The notes beneath the pieces were generated by a model. That model was not told the origin of the DNA, did not search any database, and worked only from the letters and a program-made list of their open reading frames with translations. Positions 8,242 through 15,973 of a DNA stretch of 64,000 nucleotides are shown one piece after another; within the stretch, counting starts at the first letter, position 1; each line of letters begins with the position of its first letter. This DNA is from Elusimicrobiaceae bacterium (GTDB taxonomy: Bacteria; Elusimicrobiota; Elusimicrobia; Elusimicrobiales; Elusimicrobiaceae). Location: positions 124,001-188,000 of the forward strand of contig JAFXGO010000030.1 of NCBI GenBank assembly GCA_017520185.1, in the 5' to 3' direction. Both the position numbers and the translations under genes were made by a program.

Positions 8242-10377
8242 TTAGAAACTAGTGGGGGCGGTGCCTTTTTTGAAGGCTTCCAAAAATTTATTAGGATCGG
8301 TAGGCGTGGCCAACCTGCCCGTATTGGGGTTGATGTAAGAGAAGGAAATTCCTTCCGGTACAGTAAAATCGTCGGCCGGTTCATCTTTTAAGATTTCGGC
8401 CATGATTTCTGCCCACCAACGCGCGGTGGTGCTACCCGTCCAATTATATTTTTCTTGGGAGGTATCATCATCGTACCCCATCCAAGCGGCGGCAGAAGTG
8501 TAGGGTGTCATTCCCACAAACCACATATCGCGGTGGCTTTGGGTTGTGCCTGTTTTGCCGGCTACGGGGCGTTTGAGGACTTTAACGGAAGCACCGCTGC
8601 CGCGTTCTACTACCCCTTTCATCATGTTGATAAGAAGATAAGAATCTTGTGGAGAAAATACGGCTCTTTCTTCCCCGATGTGTTCTTCCAACAGGCGTCC
8701 GTTGTGGTCTTCTACCTTTTCAATGTAGTAATTATCCGTATGGATACCGCCGTTGGCAAAAGTGGTTAAAGCGGCCAAATGTTCGTCCATATTAATAACA
8801 GACACTCCCAACCCCAATGCCGGAACTGAAGGCAAAGGAGCAGTGAGGCCGGCATGGCGCGCTACTTCAATAACTTTGCGCGCTCCAATAGCATCGATTA
8901 GATTAACGGCTACAATATTTTTAGATTTTTCCAAAGCGCGGCGTAATGTAATCCAGCCGTCATTTTTACCGCCGTAGTTTTGTGGTACCCATACATTAAA
9001 GGCCTTGCTGGCAATAAAAGATTGGGCGGCTAAATCCAAAGAGTATAAATCAGCATTTTCATCAAAGGTATGCCAATTCCGTCCGTCAAAATAAAACATG
9101 GTAGGTAAATCTTTTACAAGCGTGGCGGGAGTGTATCCTTGTTGTAAAGCAGCCATCCATACGTATGGTTTGAAAGAGGAGCCCGGTTGACGGCGTGCTT
9201 GAGTGACGCGGTTAAATTTGCTTTCGCTAAAACTGCGTCCACCCACCATGACGCGCACTGCACCTGTTTTTACGTCACGAACCATAAAAGCCCCTTGTAA
9301 ACGCGGATATTCCAAACGCTCTTGCAGTTCTTCCGGATTTACATTCTCTTGATTGATGAGTCTGGGATCAGCCTCCGGATCGTTGGGGTCTATTTCTATC
9401 CCTAATCCTTTTGCGATGACGGCATCAAACTCTAATAACTTTTTATTCAAAATTTCTTCGGCGAAGGCTTGTTGGTCGATATCAATAGTGGTATAAATAT
9501 TCAGCCCGCCTTTCCACAATGTTTCCGTACCGTACTTGGGTTCTAAAATGCGACGAATATGCTCAATGAAATATAAACCGGGTTTGTCCCCTTGTGCAGC
9601 AGGGGCTTTTTCCGGCAGGATTTCTGCTTTGGCTTTTTCCAAATCTTCGGCAGTGATATAGCCTTGTTCATGCATGACTTGCAAGACAAGGTTTCTACGT
9701 GCTTCGGCACGTTCGGGGTTGGCAAAGGGATTGTAATTGCCGGGTGAAGGAATAAGACCTACCAGCATGGCAGCTTCGCCGGTGGTCAGTTGGTCTAAAT
9801 CTTTATCAAAATAACGTTTGGCGGCGGCCTTAACACCGTAAGCGCCGCTACCTAAATAAATTTCGTTTAAGTATAACTGCAGAATTTCCGGTTTGCTGAA
9901 GCGATGTTCAATTTGTACGGCCAGCACAATTTCACGAATTTTACGAATAATTTTTTTCTGCTGAGTCAAAAAGACACCGCGCGAAAGTTGCTGAGTCAGA
10001 GTAGAGCCACCCTGCTTGGCGCGACCGGTCATAATATCATGAAAAAGTGCGCGCAAAATACCGCGTACGGAAAAGCCGGCATGTTTAAAAAAGTCCCTGT
10101 CTTCCATCGCTACAACGCCGTTTTGTAAATCTACGGGGATTTCTTCTAAGGGGACCATGCTGCGTTTTTCAATAGAAAATTCGTGAATAAGTTTGCCATT
10201 TCTGTCAAAAACCTTGCTGGTTAAAGAGGGGGTATATTCTTCCATTTCATATACGGGCGGAATTCCGGAAAAAATATAACGCATAAACACTGCGCCGCCT
10301 ATAATGGCCACAAAAAGGCCTAACAGTACGCAAAAAAGGAAAAATTTAGAAGTTAAAAATTTCACGATAATCTTCAT
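8242..10377 (-). CDS. Penicillin-binding protein 1A (bifunctional peptidoglycan synthase)
   Basis: A 711-residue class A PBP that polymerises glycan strands from lipid II and cross-links stem peptides. One N-terminal membrane anchor (about residues 12-35) is followed by the GT51 transglycosylase domain (EDRDFFKHAGF, GGSTLTQQLSR) and a transpeptidase domain. The catalytic SSFK lies in PGSSFKPYVW, the SKN triad near residue 480 and the KTGTTQ box near 600. UppP, the amidase and the M23 peptidase in this window belong to the same peptidoglycan economy. The ATG has no Shine-Dalgarno and sits 6 bases after a perfect extended -10. Confidence 0.95.
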   Translation of the reverse strand: MKIIVKFLTSKFFLFCVLLGLFVAIIGGAVFMRYIFSGIPPVYEMEEYTPSLTSKVFDRNGKLIHEFSIEKRSMVPLEEIPVDLQNGVVAMEDRDFFKHAGFSVRGILRALFHDIMTGRAKQGGSTLTQQLSRGVFLTQQKKIIRKIREIVLAVQIEHRFSKPEILQLYLNEIYLGSGAYGVKAAAKRYFDKDLDQLTTGEAAMLVGLIPSPGNYNPFANPERAEARRNLVLQVMHEQGYITAEDLEKAKAEILPEKAPAAQGDKPGLYFIEHIRRILEPKYGTETLWKGGLNIYTTIDIDQQAFAEEILNKKLLEFDAVIAKGLGIEIDPNDPEADPRLINQENVNPEELQERLEYPRLQGAFMVRDVKTGAVRVMVGGRSFSESKFNRVTQARRQPGSSFKPYVWMAALQQGYTPATLVKDLPTMFYFDGRNWHTFDENADLYSLDLAAQSFIASKAFNVWVPQNYGGKNDGWITLRRALEKSKNIVAVNLIDAIGARKVIEVARHAGLTAPLPSVPALGLGVSVINMDEHLAALTTFANGGIHTDNYYIEKVEDHNGRLLEEHIGEERAVFSPQDSYLLINMMKGVVERGSGASVKVLKRPVAGKTGTTQSHRDMWFVGMTPYTSAAAWMGYDDDTSQEKYNWTGSTTARWWAEIMAEILKDEPADDFTVPEGISFSYINPNTGRLATPTDPNKFLEAFKKGTAPTSF

Positions 10378-10383
10378 TCCATC

Positions 10384-10392
10384 ATTATAGCA
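10384..10392 (-). promoter_or_regulatory. Extended -10 promoter of PBP1A, leaderless type
   Basis: A perfect TGCTATAAT on the minus strand is followed by GATGGA and then the ATG, placing the expected transcription start on the start codon. This is the clearest example of the pattern in the window. Confidence 0.65.
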
Positions 10393-10580
10393 AACTTGTT
10401 TCTATGGGTGCTTTCAGACACATTTAACAGAAAAAATAAAAATAACCCTTTTTATATGTTTGTTATTTTTTATTACTTTGATATTTTTAGAGGATGAAGT
10501 TCATTTTGTTATTTCAAGAAAGATTTGAATGTAAGAAGAAGAAAGCGCTTCTTTTAACGAAAAATAACAAAAAAATGATT

Positions 10581-10610
10581 TTGTGGAAAAGGAATAAAAA
10601 ATAGTAAAAT
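10581..10610 (+). promoter_or_regulatory. Promoter of the two-component operon
   Basis: TTGTGG and TAAAAT are separated by 18 bases, about 33 bases upstream of the kinase ATG, which has its own GGAGAGGG ribosome site. The rest of the 265-base divergent gap to PBP1A is AT-rich and holds nothing else I can name. Confidence 0.5.
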
Positions 10611-10642
10611 CTAATTATCACGTTTCTGCAGGAGAGGGTGAT

Positions 10643-11776
10643 ATGTCCGAATTGAAGAAAAAATCAAAAAGCTGTATGTATGTTTGTCCGGCCGAGTGTG
10701 CGGAAACGGCAGCTTTTGTAAATTCTTCCGATATAGCAAATTCCGTTGGAAAGCAGGGAATGGCGGGATATGCTTTGGCCTATATTGCCGATTTGCAAAC
10801 AAAACATGTTTTTATGTTTGGTACTCCTGCCGGTACTCACGCTCACGTACAGGTGGACCCCTCCCAACCGGTGCACCAGCAAGCTCATGAAAGAGCCGCA
10901 AGAGGAGAAGTGGTGGAATATGAGTGGAGCATTTGCGAAGTTGCAAAAACCTGCTTTTTTCAATCTGTGCTTTTTCCGTTAAAAGACGTTTCCGGACAAG
11001 TAGGAAGCGTGTTGGGGCTTGTAAAAGATATCACTTTTTTGTCCACATCTTCTGCGCTTCCCCGTTCATTTAAAGAAGGAGGGGGGAAGACTTTTTCTCA
11101 AATTCTCTTGGCTGCCCGAGAAGAAGAAAAACGTAAGATTTCTTCTGCGTTGCATGATGAAATCGGTTCTGCGGCCGTTATTTTAACGTCTTTGTTGAGC
11201 ATGGTCAAACAGAGCGTGCAGAACCAAGATCAAGCGCAGGCGATAAAAGATATTAATGCTTTGGATAAGCAGATTAAAGATTGCATAGAGCGTGTTAAAA
11301 ATATTGTGGTTAGTTTGCGCCCTCCTAATTTAGAGGCCATCGGCTTGGAAGATGCCTTGCAAGATTTGTTAAGTAATGTGACTCAATATAAAGAGATTAA
11401 ACATTCTTTTAAATGGGAAACGGCAGATCAAAGTTCTATTTCTGATGAAGTAAAAATTGTGTTGTATCGCGTAGCGCAGGAAAGTTTGAATAATATTGTC
11501 AAACATTCCGGCGCCACGAAAATAGATGTAAGTGTGAAGTGTTCATTAAGAGACATAACCCTCAAAATAAGCGACAATGGCAAGGGATTTAAACCTTCTA
11601 AGCAACGTTCTATTAAACATATAGGGTTGCTATCCATGAGAGACAGCGTGGCTTATTTGGGTGGTAAATTTACGATAAAAAGCGAACCGGGCAAGGGGAC
11701 GGTTGTGACGGCCAAATGCCCGAAAATCGTTTATGGGGTGAAAGATTATGAGTATAAAAGTGGTATTAGCAGATGA
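10643..11776 (+). CDS. NarL-family sensor histidine kinase, soluble, cysteine-containing sensor domain
   Basis: A 377-residue kinase without membrane segments. Residues 1-135 form a PAS-like sensor with a CX3CX3C cluster (Cys11, 15, 19) and a later CX5C pair (Cys98, Cys104). The HisKA_3 dimerisation helix follows, with phospho-acceptor His171 in ALHDEIGS. The HATPase_c domain shows an N-box (ESLNNIVKHSGA), a G1 box (DNGKGF) and GLLSMRDSV. The cytoplasmic location and cysteines suggest an intracellular redox or metal signal, as in NreB-type oxygen sensors, although the spacing differs from NreB. It overlaps the downstream response regulator by 29 bases and surely pairs with it. Confidence 0.88.
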   Translation: MSELKKKSKSCMYVCPAECAETAAFVNSSDIANSVGKQGMAGYALAYIADLQTKHVFMFGTPAGTHAHVQVDPSQPVHQQAHERAARGEVVEYEWSICEVAKTCFFQSVLFPLKDVSGQVGSVLGLVKDITFLSTSSALPRSFKEGGGKTFSQILLAAREEEKRKISSALHDEIGSAAVILTSLLSMVKQSVQNQDQAQAIKDINALDKQIKDCIERVKNIVVSLRPPNLEAIGLEDALQDLLSNVTQYKEIKHSFKWETADQSSISDEVKIVLYRVAQESLNNIVKHSGATKIDVSVKCSLRDITLKISDNGKGFKPSKQRSIKHIGLLSMRDSVAYLGGKFTIKSEPGKGTVVTAKCPKIVYGVKDYEYKSGISR

Positions 11777-12395
11777 TCATGCCATTGTGCGTGACGGGGT
11801 ACGTGCCGTTTTGGAGAGAAAAGGCAAAGATATGCAAGTTGTGGCGGAAATCGCCAACGGAAAAGATTTGGTGGAGTGGGCTGCTAACAATCAGGCCGAT
11901 GTCTACGTGGTAGATATTTCTATGCCTATTTTAAACGGTATTGAATCGGTGCAGCGCTTAGTTAAAAATAATCCGGATACCAAAGTGGTGATGCTTAGTA
12001 TGTATGATGACAGAGTATCCGTAGAAAAAGCATTAAAAGCCGGAGCAAAAGGATTTATCGTTAAAGTGTCTACAGCTGATGAAATTGTAGATGCCATACG
12101 GGAAGTGGCCGGCGGACGTTTCTATTTGTGCAGTAAAGTGTCCAAATACATCGTGCAAGGATTTTTGGGCAAAACATCTTCTCGCAAACGAGATGTGACG
12201 GGCTTAACTCCCAAAGAAAAAGAAGTGTTGCAATTGATTGCCGAAGGATATAGCAGCAAGCAAATTGCCAAGACTTTTAATTTGTCTTTAAATACCATTC
12301 ACGTGCACCGCAACAATATTATGAAAAAACTTGGCATTCATAAACAGGCCGAGTTGGTGCGCTATGCCATTAAAGAAGGCATTGCTCAATTATAA
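11748..12395 (+). CDS. NarL/LuxR-family response regulator
   Basis: A 215-residue two-domain regulator. The receiver domain has the acidic pair in LADDHA, the phospho-acceptor Asp in VVDISMP (near residue 54) and the conserved Lys in FIVKVST. The C-terminal LuxR-type helix-turn-helix starts at LTPKEKEVLQLIAEGYSSKQ and ends at KLGIHKQAELVRYAI. It is the phosphorylation target of the kinase gene that it overlaps. The start is supported by GGGGTGAAAG just upstream. Targets are unknown. Confidence 0.93.
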   Translation: MSIKVVLADDHAIVRDGVRAVLERKGKDMQVVAEIANGKDLVEWAANNQADVYVVDISMPILNGIESVQRLVKNNPDTKVVMLSMYDDRVSVEKALKAGAKGFIVKVSTADEIVDAIREVAGGRFYLCSKVSKYIVQGFLGKTSSRKRDVTGLTPKEKEVLQLIAEGYSSKQIAKTFNLSLNTIHVHRNNIMKKLGIHKQAELVRYAIKEGIAQL

Positions 12396-12406
12396 AAAGG
12401 AGTTTT

Positions 12407-12988
12407 ATGCGTATTATTGCTGGTACGGCTAGAGGGCGGAGAATTTTTTCCGTTTCTAAGAATTTGCCGGTAAAACCTATTTCAGACAGAATTAAACAAT
12501 CTGTATTTGATATTTTGCGCCCCCGTATTACGGGGGCCATGTGGTTGGATTTATTCGCTGGTACGGGCAACGTATCTATGGAGGCTTTGTCTCGCGGAGC
12601 TGCAAGAGTGGTCAGCGTAGATAGAGAGCCGGCCTGTATCAAAAACATTCACCGCAATTTGAAACATTTAGGTTTTGAGGATAGGGCGCGGGTAATTCGG
12701 GGTGATATTTTAAAACCGCTTGATTATCTGCTTTCTTATAGTGACAATGAAGGCTACGATATTATTTTTATGGGGCCTCCGTACCGCGACCAAAACAACA
12801 AAATGTTGGCCTTTTCAGAGCCTGCTTTAAAAAATGTTGCGGCGGCCAAACTTTTAGCTCCCAACGGAGTTATTGCGTTGCAAACGCACAAAACGGAAGA
12901 GTTTGCCGTACCGGAAGAATTGGAACTTTATCGTGTAGAAAAATACGGCGACACCTTAGTGCATTTTCTGCGTTATAAGGCGGGTTGA
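12407..12988 (+). CDS. rsmD: 16S rRNA (guanine(966)-N2)-methyltransferase RsmD-like, variant catalytic motif
   Basis: A 193-residue Rossmann methyltransferase of the RsmD family, which modifies G966 of 16S rRNA in the small-subunit head. MRIIAGTARGRR and the SDRIKQSVFDIL region are typical, and the SAM-binding motif I is LDLFAGTGNVSMEAL (from about residue 47). Motif IV, usually DPPY or DPPF, reads GPPY in FMGPPYRDQ, so the usual Asp is replaced by Gly; the codon is GGG. The start has a strong AAAGGAG site. It sits 11 bases after the response regulator and is probably cotranscribed. Confidence 0.85.
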   Translation: MRIIAGTARGRRIFSVSKNLPVKPISDRIKQSVFDILRPRITGAMWLDLFAGTGNVSMEALSRGAARVVSVDREPACIKNIHRNLKHLGFEDRARVIRGDILKPLDYLLSYSDNEGYDIIFMGPPYRDQNNKMLAFSEPALKNVAAAKLLAPNGVIALQTHKTEEFAVPEELELYRVEKYGDTLVHFLRYKAG

Positions 12989-12990
12989 TT

Positions 12991-13755
12991 ATGTATAGTG
13001 ATGTGCATGAACTGAACTATTCTAAGGTCAAAACTTATTTGGAATGTCCGCTTTTATACAAATATAAATATATGGACGGACGAAAGGAAGGTTTGGTGCC
13101 GGCATCTTCTTTGGGGGTGTCTATTCATCGTGCTTTGGAGGAATATCACCGCAATAGCAATGATCCGTCCGAAATTTTGTCTTACTATGATGATTGCTGG
13201 TTAGGCGCAGGCTACAAGAGTGCCGGCGAGCAAATGGAGTATTATCTCAAGGGTCAAAAAATGCTGGAACGTTATGCCGAGCATGAATATCAAAGAGAAA
13301 CCACGGTAGACAGTACAGAACGAGAGTTTATTTTTCAAGAAGGGAAATGGACTTTGCGAGGCAAGATAGACCGCACAGACAAGCATCCGGACGGTTCTTG
13401 GGAAGTGATTGATTATAAAACAGGTGATGATATTGATTTTAATGCCAAAATTACCGACTCGTTGCAACTTGGCATTTATGCCATAGGTGCGCAGCGGGCC
13501 TGGAACTTGAAAAAGGGAAAAGCCACTTTTTACTTTACCGCTTTTGACAAAAAAATCAGTGCTCCTTTTGAAGATTTTGACGAAAAGGCTATTTTGGCTA
13601 AATTTATTGAAGTGGGCGAAAAAATAGAGGCAGGATTATTTGAGCCGGATTTATCTTATTGTCAAAATTGTGCATTTCGCAACCGTTGCGAGAAATCTTC
13701 TTGTCCTGATCCGGAACCGGAAGGACCCGATTTCAGCGGCAATAATCCCGCTTAA
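12991..13755 (+). CDS. Stand-alone RecB-family PD-(D/E)XK nuclease with Fe-S cysteines
   Basis: A 254-residue nuclease of the PDDEXK_1 (Cas4/AddB C-terminal) group. It has a first cysteine in ECPLLYKYKY near residue 20, the catalytic GKIDRTD and VIDYKTG motifs, QLGIYAIGA as the QxxxY element, and a C-terminal CX2CX5C (YCQNCAFRNRC). The four cysteines match the 4Fe-4S staple of AddB and Cas4. It ends in an acidic/proline-rich tail. The start is the ATG preceded by AAGGCGGG rather than the TTG two codons upstream. There is no cas gene nearby, so it is probably a DNA-repair accessory nuclease; the partner is unknown. Confidence 0.82.
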   Translation: MYSDVHELNYSKVKTYLECPLLYKYKYMDGRKEGLVPASSLGVSIHRALEEYHRNSNDPSEILSYYDDCWLGAGYKSAGEQMEYYLKGQKMLERYAEHEYQRETTVDSTEREFIFQEGKWTLRGKIDRTDKHPDGSWEVIDYKTGDDIDFNAKITDSLQLGIYAIGAQRAWNLKKGKATFYFTAFDKKISAPFEDFDEKAILAKFIEVGEKIEAGLFEPDLSYCQNCAFRNRCEKSSCPDPEPEGPDFSGNNPA

Positions 13756-13760
13756 ACTAC

Positions 13761-13786
13761 AAAGCACCCATTCGGGTGCTTTTTTT
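13761..13786 (+). terminator. Bidirectional terminator between nuclease gene and eamA
   Basis: A 7-bp AGCACCC/GGGTGCT stem with flanking A/T pairs and an ATTC loop, followed by seven T. The A-run on the other side lets it also serve the convergent transporter gene. Confidence 0.85.
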
Positions 13787-14669
13787 AGGATTTAATAGGT
13801 TTTTGTATTAGGAATAAACTTAGAAAAATGAAACACAAGCCTAGAATTTCATTTCCATTTGCAATCCGTTGTAAGAAAATAAAGTCACCCAACATGGCAA
13901 TAACCGGAGAAAAATAGGTGACGGACGCCATACGGGTGGCCCCCCACCGTTTGATTAAGGCAATCATAAGTAAAAAGGCAATGGCGGAAGAAAAGACACC
14001 GGCAAAAAGAATAGAAATGATTACTTTTGCTGAAAAATCGGATATTTGTGGCGGTGTTTCTAAGCCCAAAGCAAGCAGTAAAAGCACAATGGCAGAAAAC
14101 AAATATTGATGGAAAGTGTTTGCTTCTAAAGAGGTGCTGTGATTATCTACCATGATTTTTTTGGTAATTACATTGCCTAGTCCATAAGATAAAGACATTA
14201 AAAAGAAACCTAGACAACCGTACAACAAAGCAGCATCTGTTTTTAAGACCAAAGACGGCCACGTAATACACAACATACCCATCAAACCAAACAGTACTCC
14301 GAATGCTCTGCGCCAAGTAAAGCGGTCCACTCCTTTTAAAATAATGGCTCCGGCAATAAAGGACCAGATGGGCGTTGTTCCATTAAAAATACCGCCGATA
14401 GTCGGAGCTACAAAACGTTGGCTCCAAGAAGCCGCCGCAAAAGGGAACAGAATCAGCATAAAGCCAATCACCCATGGTCTCCAGAGTTGTTTGAGGCTGA
14501 TGCGTAAGTCTTTACGTTGAAAGCCGTATAAGACGGCAAAAAATAGAAAACCGGCTAACACACGCAAAAAAGTACACCAATAGGGGGGAATGACATCTAC
14601 AATGTTTTTGGTAGCCAAAAAAGCCGTTCCCCAACACAAAGCCAAACAAAATGCCAACAGATAACTCAT
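13785..14669 (-). CDS. EamA-family (DMT superfamily) transporter
   Basis: A 294-residue inner-membrane protein with about ten hydrophobic segments in two EamA repeats (first from LLAFCLALCWGTAFLATKN, second from ALLYGCLGFFLMSLSYGLG). Members export metabolites or amino acids; the substrate cannot be read from sequence. I use the ATG that has AGGAG 6 bases upstream, which lies 27 bases inside the longest frame. It overlaps the end of uppP slightly and is the last gene of sixA-uppP-eamA. Confidence 0.85.
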   Translation of the reverse strand: MSYLLAFCLALCWGTAFLATKNIVDVIPPYWCTFLRVLAGFLFFAVLYGFQRKDLRISLKQLWRPWVIGFMLILFPFAAASWSQRFVAPTIGGIFNGTTPIWSFIAGAIILKGVDRFTWRRAFGVLFGLMGMLCITWPSLVLKTDAALLYGCLGFFLMSLSYGLGNVITKKIMVDNHSTSLEANTFHQYLFSAIVLLLLALGLETPPQISDFSAKVIISILFAGVFSSAIAFLLMIALIKRWGATRMASVTYFSPVIAMLGDFIFLQRIANGNEILGLCFIFLSLFLIQKPIKS

Positions 14670-14680
14670 ATTAAACTCCT

Positions 14681-15457
14681 TTATCGAAAATACCAAAATA
14701 AAATAAATAATCCCAACAATAAGCGATAGATAACAAAAACGTTGAAATTATGTTTTTGAATATATTTCATCAATCCGCTGATTACCAACAATGCCCCCAA
14801 AAAAGCACTGACAAATCCCCAAATCAGCGGGGCAGAAATATCTGCTATAGACAGGTGGGTCATTTCTAGCAGAGCCGCTCCGCCGATGACGGGTGCGGAA
14901 AGTAAAAAAGAAATGCGTGCGCTTTGACTGCGTGAAAACCCCAAAAGCAAAGCCGCTGTAATGGTGATACCGCTGCGTGATACTCCCGGCATCAAAGCCA
15001 AAGCCTGCGCACAACCGATAATAAATAAATTTTTGCCAGAAAGCAAAGCGGTGTTTTGAGCAGAAACTTTCCGGTCTGCCCACCATAAAAGAACGGCAAA
15101 AAACATCAAACAACCGGCAATAGAAATCGGCGAGCGGAAAACTGTTTCTACTTGTTTTTCAAAGAGCAGTCCTGCTATTGCAGCAGGAAGTGTGGCCAAA
15201 GCCAACAACCATAGTGTTTTGCCTTGCTCACTAAAAGGTTTGCTCAGACCGTTTTTGATTAATATTATCCAATCTTTGGCAAAGTACAACAATACCGCCA
15301 ACAATGTAGCCAAGTGCAATAATACATCAAAAGAAACCCCTTGATAGTCTTGCCCTCGAAAAAAGGGCAAAAGGACCAAATGGGCCGAGCTGGAAATGGG
15401 GAGAAATTCCCCCAATGCTTGTAAAAGGCCTAATAAAACAGCATCAAAAATAGTCAT
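14681..15457 (-). CDS. uppP: Undecaprenyl-diphosphatase
   Basis: A 258-residue polytopic membrane phosphatase (BacA/UppP) that dephosphorylates undecaprenyl diphosphate so the lipid carrier can be reused for peptidoglycan and LPS synthesis. Both family signatures are present: the N-terminal LLQALGEFLPISSSAHL (Glu-rich motif with SSSAH) and the PGVSRSGITITAALLLG phosphatase loop. It starts right after sixA, with AGGAGC as ribosome site. High-level expression of UppP homologues is known to confer bacitracin resistance. Confidence 0.95.
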   Translation of the reverse strand: MTIFDAVLLGLLQALGEFLPISSSAHLVLLPFFRGQDYQGVSFDVLLHLATLLAVLLYFAKDWIILIKNGLSKPFSEQGKTLWLLALATLPAAIAGLLFEKQVETVFRSPISIAGCLMFFAVLLWWADRKVSAQNTALLSGKNLFIIGCAQALALMPGVSRSGITITAALLLGFSRSQSARISFLLSAPVIGGAALLEMTHLSIADISAPLIWGFVSAFLGALLVISGLMKYIQKHNFNVFVIYRLLLGLFILFWYFR

Positions 15458-15898
15458 TTATGCTCCTGCAACAAATTGAGGATTTGAAAAATCTGTCACA
15501 TCAAAAATCATGTACTGGCCCGGTTCAAAAGCGATATATTCATGGCATAAAAAACCAGCCAATATGCTGATATTAGGGTTATGCCCGACCATAAGCAAAC
15601 AGTCTTTTTCTTGCAAATGGCGTTGAGCCAAATCCCAAAGTCCTTTTGCGCTTAAACGTCCGTCTAAATAGTTTTCTGTTTGAAAAGCAATCTGCAATAC
15701 TTGTGCGATGATTTGCGCCGTTTGCTGCGCTCTTAATAAAGGACTGGCTAAAAACAAATCCGGTTTGATATTTTGAGTCATCAAACAATGGGCCGTAGAT
15801 AATACTTTTTCCCTTCCTGACGGCAGAAGCGGGCGGGAAAAATCCGTTTCGGCATAGGGAGCGGCTTTACCATGACGTACTAAAATGAGTTTTTTCAT
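15458..15898 (-). CDS. sixA: SixA-type phosphohistidine phosphatase
   Basis: A 146-residue histidine phosphatase. The catalytic RHG motif is in MKKLILVRHGKAA, the second conserved Arg/Ser region in FLASPLLRAQQTA, and the distal catalytic His in LMVGHNPNIS. SixA removes phosphate from phosphohistidine, for example on HPt domains or the PTS protein NPr. In this window HPr/EI and the histidine kinase are conceivable substrates (inference). The start is chosen by family alignment; an upstream in-frame GTG would add eight residues, and neither has a good ribosome site. Confidence 0.8.
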   Translation of the reverse strand: MKKLILVRHGKAAPYAETDFSRPLLPSGREKVLSTAHCLMTQNIKPDLFLASPLLRAQQTAQIIAQVLQIAFQTENYLDGRLSAKGLWDLAQRHLQEKDCLLMVGHNPNISILAGFLCHEYIAFEPGQYMIFDVTDFSNPQFVAGA

Positions 15899-15973
15899 AT
15901 TTTTTAATTTTTTGCGCTCCACAAGTGGGAAAAATGCAATAATGTATAAAACTTCTTATTAATATAGCATTTT

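Noticed and set aside
10378-10642. Small RNA in the PBP1A/kinase divergent gap
   Set aside because: Only AT-rich sequence with promoters; no terminator-like hairpin that would end a small RNA.
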